DNA of 47,774 nucleotides from Oceanospirillales bacterium (GTDB lineage: Bacteria; Pseudomonadota; Gammaproteobacteria; Pseudomonadales; Endozoicomonadaceae): the NCBI GenBank assembly GCA_004762125.1, contig SIHQ01000030.1:1-47774 (forward strand). Direction: 5' to 3'. Below the pieces are notes generated by a model. The model was not told where the DNA came from. It saw only the letters and a program-made list of their open reading frames with translations, and did not search any database. Both the position numbers and the translations under genes were made by a program. Shown one piece after another: positions 38,601-42,794 of the stretch. Position 1 is the first letter of the stretch. Each line of letters begins with the position of its first letter.

Positions 38601-38712
38601 AAGATTTGATCAGTTCAGTGAGAGTCAGAATAAGGAAGCTAAAGCTGAGCAGGCGGTAATGGAACAACAACTTAAGTTGAAACAGGAAAATCAACAAATT
38701 AAACCGACATAA
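26695..38712 (+). CDS. Giant coiled-coil protein with C-terminal SecA/SF2-like ATPase, 4005 aa
   Basis: A single uninterrupted 4005-codon frame. GGAAG six bases before the ATG is a good ribosome binding site. Layout: disordered Ser/Pro/Thr-rich N terminus (1-100), a short helical domain (100-220), then nearly continuous Glu/Lys/Leu/Gln-rich coiled coil at about 283-2065. Next come mixed globular segments to about 3050, an ATPase core at about 3060-3500, and a helical C terminus. ATPase motifs are Walker A GTGYGKST (3072-3079), Walker B LADEWD (D3227-E3228), an MLTGSA motif III similar to SecA, GTD (3444-3446) and QEVGRVIR (3475-3482). No signal peptide or transmembrane helix is evident. Function is unknown; a translocated effector or a structural motor are both possible. 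Confidence 0.85.
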   Translation: MDPTNPNRPGIQSGPTAPSASSRPTGESSTSGNAAVEKQVPKGLGIEGKELNQRHTAKHTGAAPSITRPLHTQKSRTSRNIATSAALTQLKSSFELHDELIEETTQQKKAEMDERLERVYKSLQEHTRSGRKPPDSSFLERFTLDESGKSVLKLQNVKDMFDMILFREETSTRRLNQRGRSTDAWLDFFTERRNLVKLTREMAEVAAYHTENELETESQLLNSEPTTTATPLHEDLLGLDIPQLLSPPGVTSARPWTVDDLLLAPTLPTPLNSEAPLMTFPADQEEKQVLSEERDQLKERITVLEERLSVSESLQKNRTNSETLDRLKSLHSRLESIESRLQDKKTRHQEPHQEIKYTAGLAEEETVPLVGTGVRTEDSDGQLKGQLSQLRKNYDELQRDLQNRSEQVGSLRSELEHEKSGNSEQVRKLDEQRIQLRELTKQREELQEQYIQSQSQPMSGVESEATISELKTRLEDKQQQLDRETENTQELRTKVVTKQQEIEEKVQVLAELQKETASFQAESSAFQQQLQHVQEMSDKRDVSAEENFQLLNNYYEELKARSDLSFARAISIEDDLKEKLSHLQQGSEELSSQLRDKSNQMESLRSQLKDEQFQNRKKAEKLKEKKQSNKQLRKQRDNLLSKLDELQPQLTESGKNKEAVHQLEARLADKEGELRRGIESTEQLKIEVISQHQNMKEREQALSELRQAVSAFEVERLELKTQLEHVTEIADSQVSSAHESVGMLTREYDNLKENLTKLTDSVRHAIEQNQQLVDQKQTLSESNQALQSQLSDARKQVHQAEAIKVELEGQRMKSRELSEELHQIKEISESESQQRQQLSLDVVEKQTQLEMLQTQTQSLEVERNKLKQELEKAQKDQTAEKEVETGQQSKIIELEQEVSLKNEMLAELKETQSKVVDALTGKLEEQTEQLGKIEGLLDRKETFEQERLQLTTDFAKTKERSLSKIDELESQKNEVQRRLESIESEQKVQTAAQKEETKKLLAVVLELEKAKQLTSELIAENLQAQNGTQQLIVALKTHTEEKKELISQRDELSEKNGQLQAELLEIKLKVVSIEATVRTLDTCKARSEELFEELETTKTESGRLQLEREKLVTEVDEKNKQLELLESVAREAKGERDELKATLEQIRISETSEKMTSAALQERVDGLLEGISEKEKEIAELKESQSLIMTEMTSKLEEQTQQLIRIERLLEREKNLEKEKEGLQNELSESLEQNQSKLRELESEKNDILSEFHKVKEEKDNLLTIHQQEVELIKDELGQEREISSKKQNRVEKLENAEKLLQSNMQGKEQELEALRSTVSEIESLNSDLKEEIRGFESKKLIDSKTIEEQKQEADRVKLELTTKIEEIQKETDEQKTELEEQRRKITDLEDSLNSTKKELDEIKEKHKALKGRETDLLSEIDREKISKFEVELKVNASEELNRQLSTQVASLTKNLEEEESELKIKLTELSSARDETQRLKEDVLKAESLTEILSKDKTDLEEKLEVAEAEKQRSEDLINQSKELQKTSSSETASPALTDKTAEFDRLQRDLKANESALEKSEASVLAFTQKAEETESRCQKLTEQYKESLEEKGRVEKDLEDSKSLAIRLTQKVDDLEGKVKELTDTENAAKTEAKNSRAKTRGIGEELTQLRQEKDRLTGELQVIRKEMEEATVDVDSKLKKSLEQQATLKNNLRIKQKEFNTLTDQLKQAESDLKESKERETEALESLRAVTDERTNLKQQLDQKTEELTGNLEKIQQLRSSVQEQMHDKEIVLKGKDTVEAELSKLNAEKVSVDSELSNSKKTVQDLESKLQQFQSEHEHLKEQNRELEVTKGSELRGLSEALTKKNDEVTELSRKLEAELKNSSSLKAIKEGLTSELKEKEGEYDRQKTVIEEKDKLIQQNQKEIDALKKQVEALGRELKLLLDGKNRESAEHVEAVSKINAQHEAEKEKLISKLDQVKDQNKVLENGVAELDAVKEEKEAAAAAKDQLLALKAELSQKESQFKETKDELTQEKDKTTAEKKELFDKLTTEREATDELKIKISQQAERLGQVKSQLLVEEAVAIDEGIASTLSRSNSSLSTYSEIFIEEEALDKELTSKAASQLLQGLETLPVTTLKRSRLQTKVRDEYDLLQTQVQELAKKHLAYKVDLNIPLSDQEHRRNLLGVHQSFSVIVADMSEAVKAEIGNDQETDVFYHHLNAIANMAQDSVLKLKSKVSAFDDFSAQIKSLQEEKMEQKGKQKANDLVDNVFQNIKAVRDTTEAGTNPEYYGYAVGQMIKEAADQMCKDFKSELQMLQTPDVRHKLLSEYRSAIRRLSSQSLPDKVKAGLPHNVSIYLSDIWLRADNTLDGEMGLGDSPKTTEERMLRSPKFSHHIVHLISRLSKEIKKQDESAADTNENFSYSRSSLLSRQSLRREHQLDTVPVMSRLLKAAEADLKSDGSQLLMVATEGHRGNYGTSTETARRVKLLERVQRLQQKEETLGAAHSDIGVRVNEYGTELPHKHQMMLDCFNQRGGSVLEKQGNVTEDDSYYIQSLGASKGGVINVFLAELPSGGEGVLKTSKATGEMTLSLPDDVSCQPPLVFQSRDSKRWTTLLNGITWTVDPSIIHDNPNLKIPFENKDGSQWDWLPLRNDSGEASIILLEKTVNPMRCLMYEQDGSGRLVAMPLQGKDTREEYTEAMLLESAAYLTDESPVCSGEPVSDPTLKLKQLLDRPWLKTSDSSQTKKKLRQLEQLRTDIEKEAAQRIRSTPFETESIDRSTGIKLPEIAKIDREKSQKASSGAKVDTCKSVSLDRFTVSTDFDTMTRQFVEKRKQALSDPDQMQFLLDESKAFAKTAFPVMRVFSGCELLPLTGETTRFHAKANRAEVRLALNKVIETTNKQCAYARELKSTFESSLVQAIRSSSSSSIKYTDRQLLDYAITRFERGELPKGLNDSESFAQKMAELMLIDIDLQQREQISSQLGVLKTSFEHLCNNAVFTEQEPAEYTRKCREWNLNMATVTERQQQVIKRVSSYNKQLLDSDTRALLSFERRRKIVLSPDQAEEVKRDLGAIRRWSEGERVALVSHKGTGYGKSTILLAISDNAAALAGPRTNRTALVMAPPSNQAELDVMFGSYFDSKGLTYHRLDMQALSTRLEPPISEAHLNIIENTLLGLPEYTSEASRADLLKLGRAPVGASITDIQALIHIKNGLSDAGCNVPDREKLLVKVDHLLDLLRNSMILADEWDSAMVPHTPEQLSEVSEGVNRVLKGMGLEIRIEPEMLISSHAEFLFGANRHGFSATLGTDYAAAMLTGSASAKEVKEQARTDVLTTNGRFMHLMSQADLVTFDSAEDPDHEALLSHLVKRTGGDAPMVIFNGRDDGKDRGKAEKLSIVLNEERRKIKKPVKGVLYYNDDKKLCLQKDGDPVYGKGSELRGDLEKQLRMTGSWDADGYLSKREAVGTDAPQGQKSVGVVMGLVKQTGSDARMELMTQEVGRVIRASKDLHKPQKLIVVVDQQELSALPDSAEKEALMASKIQLEHAKNKLEAELSVQIDLTMGDLRAQIFSPVKVPQPRLTRGQSIETELPKAFEKELVRIQQEDWSTLKLTRKQKLALVQLKRSQWSMQQNWMKLLATEMANRQVTKETMGYENRIEQARVNAYLNKAYSEQHEWLQGDGVAMNLNPYLDDENETLRLAGGAFSTEFHIHLVETSRRQIKESVDVKELTEAASMTKLREELNTFFDEMDKNGVMHKKEDMLTEPHNNLIIQSKIAFESIKSKVEEIDSALKKLGDHCTGREAFRSIITTLDDHISAVKESDISVAKNTEKLVRGCLEAMMQAVTNIVFDESGKKSEAVDQILGVVKKCVKINEKEFRLTADHGTNNTAVTKLNLKPPGHAGSHLSRFCWQTKVGTGPFKPLREKLYLAEGHYAHKASAIENMAQLKRAKEVVSQATSSQATKDDAVDICTNANNPHRTKLVQKMRQKFMSRFDQFSESQNKEAKAEQAVMEQQLKLKQENQQIKPT

Positions 38713-38730
38713 TCGGAAGGAGTCTGAACT

Positions 38731-39099
38731 GTGTCAATTATTCCCCAAGGCAAGGAACGTCGTGAGATTACTCGTCTTCATCTGGCTGAGTGCTTAACCA
38801 TTTATAACCGCAACACCATGAAGGAGATGGGCAGCATTGGAAACATAAGCAGTAATGGTTTGATGTTAATCAGCACCGTTCCTGTTTTGATGGGCGCTAT
38901 TTATAGCATGAGAATCATTCTGCCAGAATCAGACAGTAAGGTTCGATTTATTGATTTTGATGCCCGTTGTCACTGGTGTAAACCGGATGTAGGGCCAGAG
39001 TTTTTTGATTCCGGCTACAGTATTGTTAATGCCGGAGATGATATTATTGATCTGGTTGAATCCCTGAAAGACTATTTCAGCTTTAGGGAATGTGGCTGA
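38731..39099 (+). CDS. PilZ domain protein
   Basis: A 122-aa single-domain protein with the c-di-GMP-binding PilZ signatures: RREITR near residue 10 (R-x3-R box) and GNISSNGLML near 38 (an N-x-S-x2-G variant of D/N-x-S-x2-G). It would sense cyclic di-GMP in the cytoplasm and act on motility or surface functions. The start is a GTG with a strong GGAAGGAG ribosome binding site 8 bp upstream. It begins only 18 bp after the giant gene, so it is probably co-transcribed with it. Confidence 0.85.
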   Translation: MSIIPQGKERREITRLHLAECLTIYNRNTMKEMGSIGNISSNGLMLISTVPVLMGAIYSMRIILPESDSKVRFIDFDARCHWCKPDVGPEFFDSGYSIVNAGDDIIDLVESLKDYFSFRECG

Positions 39100-39173
39100 G
39101 CTATCAGGGTCTAGTGTTTGACATCTGTCGGGTATCAGCTATCAATTAATGACCTGCAGTTAGATGACTCTAT

Positions 39174-39821
39174 ATGCCAGCCTTTACGACCGATAGTTAT
39201 CTGATACCGAAGCTTGATGATGACTCAGTTTTTGAATTCGAAACTGAAGTTAAAAAAAGTCGATTTATTATTTTCTTGAAAAAAGCTCAGTCCCGTACTG
39301 ATGCTTTAAAACTGCAAAGTGATCTTAAAGGTCTCTATCCTGATGCGTCCCATCATTGTCTGGCATTTGTTGCTGGCCCACCTGAAGGCAATACAGTTAT
39401 TGGTTTTGATGACGATGGTGAGCCAGGTGGTACAGCTGGCAAGCCTATGCTTAATGTCCTTCAACATAAAAAAATTGGTGAGATAGTCGCTGTTGTCGTT
39501 CGTTATTTTGGTGGCACCAAGTTGGGTGCGGGCGGCCTAATCAGAGCTTATGGTTCAGCAGTACAAGCGGCAGTAGATCATTTGCCTGTCATGGAAAGAA
39601 TTGCCATGATTGAAGGGCAGTTACAGACGGCTTACCAGAATGAACAGGGCATCCGATATACTCTTGGGATTCTGGGTGGAAGCATAGTGAACAGCCAATA
39701 CACAGATGATGTCATGTTAGAGCTGGCACTACCGGAATCATTAAAGCTGGATTTTGAATCAAGAGTGACAGAGTCCTGTAAAGGACAAGTTACTTTTAAA
39801 TGGCCGGATAAAAAATGCTGA
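39174..39821 (+). CDS. yigZ: YigZ/IMPACT family protein
   Basis: A 215-aa conserved cytoplasmic protein of the YigZ (UPF0029/IMPACT) family. The family core is evident: SRFI near residue 30, DASHHCLAF, the GEPGGTAGKPML block, and VVRYFGGTKLGAGGLIRAY. The C-terminal ferredoxin-like domain is present. The biochemical role in bacteria is not settled; the eukaryotic homologue affects translational control. It is a complete gene of normal length. Confidence 0.93.
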   Translation: MPAFTTDSYLIPKLDDDSVFEFETEVKKSRFIIFLKKAQSRTDALKLQSDLKGLYPDASHHCLAFVAGPPEGNTVIGFDDDGEPGGTAGKPMLNVLQHKKIGEIVAVVVRYFGGTKLGAGGLIRAYGSAVQAAVDHLPVMERIAMIEGQLQTAYQNEQGIRYTLGILGGSIVNSQYTDDVMLELALPESLKLDFESRVTESCKGQVTFKWPDKKC

Positions 39822-39920
39822 GATCCTTCTACTGGCTTGATTATGGGCCGTTTTAGGTAATCATATGATATTTAAAATCTCTTGAAATATTTATGTACAC
39901 AGATATGTACACATATATGA

Positions 39921-40434
39921 TTAGACAGGTCGATTTTGCTTTTCTTCCCATTTAATCATTTGTTCAAGCGAGTAGTACCGTCCGCTGATTGGAGATGCTT
40001 TTTCAATCAAATCACCAAGCCTCGGAAATAACCCGATGTCTGTTAGCCTGTCTGTCAGATAGTCCCAGAATGAAAGACTATACAGGCGACATGTTTTCTT
40101 CAGGCTGGCAAATGTGTCGCGACATTGCCGCCCAGCTTCGCTCTTTGTCCCGCCGCTGATCTTTCGGCGTTTGACGTATTCTCGTATTTGGCTTTCGCTC
40201 AAGTTGTTGTGCAGAGGTAATCTCGGGTCATCCAGTACCAGCAACAGCTCTTTATCTATAACGGAATGGCCTGCCAATGCGGCTTGCAGACCATCACAAC
40301 CGGTTTTTGCCTGGATGAGTGCCTGAAAGCCCAACCATACTTTGAGAGCGCTCTCTTCATCAGGGGCAGATTTGAATGCTTTCAGATCGTCGTAAATAGC
40401 CCAAAGCCATGTTCGACACCAGTACTGAGCCTGT
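39921..40434 (-). pseudogene. IS66-type transposase C-terminal remnant
   Basis: The last 170 or so codons of an IS66-like DDE transposase. The NNLSESQIREYVKRRK stretch and the GGTKSEAG and FASLKKTCRLYSLSFWDYL segments correspond to the IS66 C-terminal region (NNRAER-type motif, GRKNW-type strand). The N-terminal two thirds, including the first catalytic residues, are missing. On its upstream side it joins a phage tape-measure fragment in a different frame at about 40434. Confidence 0.65.
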
Positions 40435-40773
40435 GACTTTTTCGAGCAATTCCCAAACGGGAATACCACGCTCGACCATCTGTAATATTTCTTCGCCTGC
40501 AGCCATTGAACCCGTAACGGCATTGAGCTGAACTTGTAATCGTTCGAACTGATCACCTGTGCCTAAGATGGCCTGCATGGATCGCTTGAGAACATAGAAT
40601 CCGGTACCGGCTATAACAAGGTTTCGAATGCTGCGACCAAGGCTGGCAAATCGTGATTCCGTTTTTTGCTGGCGTTGCCCATTCCCCGTAGGCGAGCAGT
40701 GACTTTTGTGAGAGCACCTTTGGCTAGATCCTTCGCCCGGATAACTATGTTGAGTACGCTATTGCTGCTGGCC
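40434..40773 (-). pseudogene. Phage tail tape-measure protein, frameshifted N-terminal fragment
   Basis: Starting at ATG 40773 (after AAGG), the frame reads MASSNSVLNIVIRAKDLAKG and then RLRGMGNASKK. It shifts frame near the A run at about 40660 and continues as ESRFASLGRSIRNLVIAG, GTGDQFERLQVQLNAVTGSM and ILQMVERGIPVWELLEKVTG. These are hallmarks of the N-terminal region of phage tape-measure proteins. The gene breaks off at the transposase remnant, so it is a dead prophage relic. Confidence 0.65.
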
Positions 40774-40793
40774 ATCCTTGAGCCTACCTACTA

Positions 40794-41519
40794 TTAATGA
40801 GAGCTATAGGGAGCAGCACCCTGATGTGCATTGTGCACGGGGCGATGAAGGTGTAATACTGGCCTGCCGACTATATTTGGTCGTACACCGAGCATCTGTG
40901 GGTTGGGATGCTGATGTTGGTGAAGATATTGCTGATGTTGTTGGTGAAGATATTGCTGATGCATGGCTTGTTGGTACATGGCTTGCTGTTGGTGTGCTTG
41001 TAATTGTACTACTTGAGCAGCCTCGCGGGCTGCATACTCAGGTGAACCGATTGCAGCAGGAGACGGTGCAAGTTGGTCTGATAACACTGACCTCTGCTGA
41101 GAGTATACTGTTTGAGTGGCAGGTCTTGACTGTGGTGAATACTCCAAAGGGGGGTGATTTGGGAGAGTGATTACCTGTAGTTGCTGGTCGGAGGCACTTG
41201 CAAATTGATAGGTGTACCGACCTTCGTACAAGCTGGCTCCCTGATCATTATGGGTAGCCAACTCCCTTACTTCCCCAAGAACAGCTCCGTGCAGTGAACT
41301 TCCCAGTGCCTGATAAGCCGTTATTTGCGCCTCTGTGAAACACTTTATTTCAACTTGAATTTTTGAATTGTCGCTAAAGGACTCGTCTACTGTTTTTGAT
41401 CCTTCTGTTGTGACAATTGCAAGCCCTCCCTGCTGGAGCTGGAAGTAGAATACTCCAGCTTGCAGGTTACAGACCCAGACAAGAGCCAGAGCGGTAAAAA
41501 TAGACATAATTACTTTCAT
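40794..41519 (-). CDS. Secreted Gln/His-rich protein
   Basis: A 241-aa protein with a Sec signal peptide (MKVIMSIFTALALVWV, cleavage probably after CNLQA). The mature N-terminal domain of about 100 residues is unrecognised and likely beta-rich. A Pro-rich linker follows, then a low-complexity tail of Gln, His and Tyr (YLHQQHQQYLHQHQH pattern) encoded by tandem repeats. The His-rich tail could bind metal; that is inference. CAGGA 7 nt before the ATG serves as ribosome binding site. It sits between two apparent phage tail-gene remnants on the same strand. Confidence 0.65.
   Translation of the reverse strand: MKVIMSIFTALALVWVCNLQAGVFYFQLQQGGLAIVTTEGSKTVDESFSDNSKIQVEIKCFTEAQITAYQALGSSLHGAVLGEVRELATHNDQGASLYEGRYTYQFASASDQQLQVITLPNHPPLEYSPQSRPATQTVYSQQRSVLSDQLAPSPAAIGSPEYAAREAAQVVQLQAHQQQAMYQQAMHQQYLHQQHQQYLHQHQHPNPQMLGVRPNIVGRPVLHLHRPVHNAHQGAAPYSSH
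40917..40961. repeat. 24-bp-period tandem repeat in the Gln/His-rich tail
   Basis: Two identical 21-bp units with core TTGGTGAAGATATTGCTGATG-like sequence start at 40917 and 40941. Shorter CATGGCTTG repeats adjoin at about 40961-40985. They encode the HQQYLHQ repeats and would be prone to slippage. Confidence 0.75.
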
Positions 41520-41547
41520 AGTAATATCCTGATTGTGACCATTAGAA

Positions 41548-42585
41548 ATGGTTCAATGTAGACAATTTTTCTTCAGTTATCAGAGCACCTGTACGACTTT
41601 CATAAACTGCGAAATATTTGCGCCGGTTTTGGTGCTGTCTCTGAGCACTTCAAACTTCATGCTGATCTTTGCGAACTCATCACCAAGTAAAGGCAGCCCC
41701 TGCAGGGGCTGCCTTTACTTGGGTGTTCCCCACGCCTGCGGTGAGTTAAAAGCCATCCAACAACAAAACAGAGCAACACCGCCAGGTAAACGGATCAATG
41801 CCAGTCCACTGTCAGACTCCCAATACAAGCAAGTCCACTGTCTTCTTTTTAAAAAAGACAATGAACAGCTCAGCTGTCAGCGTTATCGAATATGCAACGA
41901 ACTGGGTGTTAACCCACAACAACTCACCGAAGAAGATTGTGATATCTGGCTGAATGTTGGCTTGCCAACGCTGACCTGTTTTTCAGCGGCTAGAGGTTTT
42001 GAAGTCACTGAAGACTGCACGGACACACCTTTGTGCCACCGTAAATTCGAATCGATGCTGCAAAAATACCTGCACTATCTTCTGGAACCGATACTCAAAG
42101 ACGATTATATCTTCAAGGATTTCTGGAGCCGCAAAGAAGCCAGTGAAATCGTAGAACGTATCATGGCTATGGACGAAAATGCCCAGCGGGCACTGCAACG
42201 ACTGCGACTGATTCCAGGCTCCATGATCGCTGGCATCGGCAGTCATCAGACAATCATTAGACCTAAAAACTCAACAGATTATGTGAATAACTATTTGTTA
42301 GCCAACAGGCTAGGGCTCAAGCATTCCAGCTGTCAACAATGCATGGAGCAAAAGCGGGAATGGCGCTACAAAATTTGTGAGAAACCGCTGTTTATAATGA
42401 CCCGCTATGCCGAGCAAAGAGCTAAAGCTCATGGACTGAAACAGGTGTCACGAGTAGAGGGAAAACTATTAAGCACTGTCTCTGCGGGACAGCCAGTGGA
42501 AACGTTTGTTGATTGGTATGAAAAGCGTTGGGGTGTGAGGCTGTTGCTAAAACAGGCAGTTCTGATGGTGCGGTTGATCCGGTGA
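41548..42585 (+). CDS. Unknown protein; start uncertain, possibly 5'-truncated
   Basis: The open frame spans 345 codons, but the first 50-60 codons are antisense to the apparent phage fragment and cross the 40-bp palindrome, so they are doubtful. The convincing coding part begins after about 41722 (VPHACGELKAIQQQNR) and has no early ATG. The body is charged, helical and cysteine-containing (HSSCQQCMEQKREW). No family is recognised. It may be a gene truncated at the palindrome junction, or a real gene with a non-standard start. Confidence 0.45.
   Translation: MVQCRQFFFSYQSTCTTFINCEIFAPVLVLSLSTSNFMLIFANSSPSKGSPCRGCLYLGVPHACGELKAIQQQNRATPPGKRINASPLSDSQYKQVHCLLFKKDNEQLSCQRYRICNELGVNPQQLTEEDCDIWLNVGLPTLTCFSAARGFEVTEDCTDTPLCHRKFESMLQKYLHYLLEPILKDDYIFKDFWSRKEASEIVERIMAMDENAQRALQRLRLIPGSMIAGIGSHQTIIRPKNSTDYVNNYLLANRLGLKHSSCQQCMEQKREWRYKICEKPLFIMTRYAEQRAKAHGLKQVSRVEGKLLSTVSAGQPVETFVDWYEKRWGVRLLLKQAVLMVRLIR
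41580..41702 (-). pseudogene. Possible phage tail-gene C-terminal fragment
   Basis: Read on the minus strand, this stretch encodes a coherent peptide beginning QGLPLLGDEFAKISMKFEVL, continuing RDSTKTGANISQFMKVVQVL and ending at a stop codon at 41580. Composition and its position before the tape-measure fragment suggest the C terminus of a tail protein, but I cannot name the family. It is cut at its 5' side within the 40-bp palindrome at 41683-41722. Confidence 0.3.
41683..41722. repeat. Perfect 40-bp palindrome
   Basis: Two 20-bp arms are exact reverse complements with no spacer (left arm CCAAGTAAAGGCAGCCCCTG). It could form a very stable hairpin or cruciform. The AAGG...CCTTT edges resemble a bidirectional terminator. 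One arm continues the reading frame of the adjacent phage-like fragment, so a foldback rearrangement junction is an alternative. Confidence 0.9.
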
Positions 42586-42794
42586 TTTTGGAATTCTTTG
42601 GTGAGGGGGATGTGAGTACGGATTAAGTGTCGCATTTCTTGAAGAAGTATGTGATTGAGTAAGTAAAAACAACCTCCTTGCAAGTTGGCTGTGCGCACCA
42701 ATTGTTTGACCGTACTCACGTATACAGACTTAGAATAAATACTTTTTGTACAGAAACTGACAGACACAGAATCTGTGCTCTTTATGGATTAAGG

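Noticed and set aside
40050-40075. TGTCAGATAG in the transposase remnant as the missing transposon left end
   Set aside because: It resembles the inverted terminus by a few bases only, has no TnsB repeats beside it and lies on the far side of sodB inside IS66 coding sequence.
40778-41170. A 130-aa plus-strand protein opposite the Gln/His-rich gene
   Set aside because: It is the antisense shadow of low-complexity CAG/CAT-type repeats; the minus-strand gene has a signal peptide and ribosome binding site.
41723-41752. A CRISPR array
   Set aside because: Only one repeat-like sequence is present. No second copy lies about 61 bp to either side and no cas genes are in the window.
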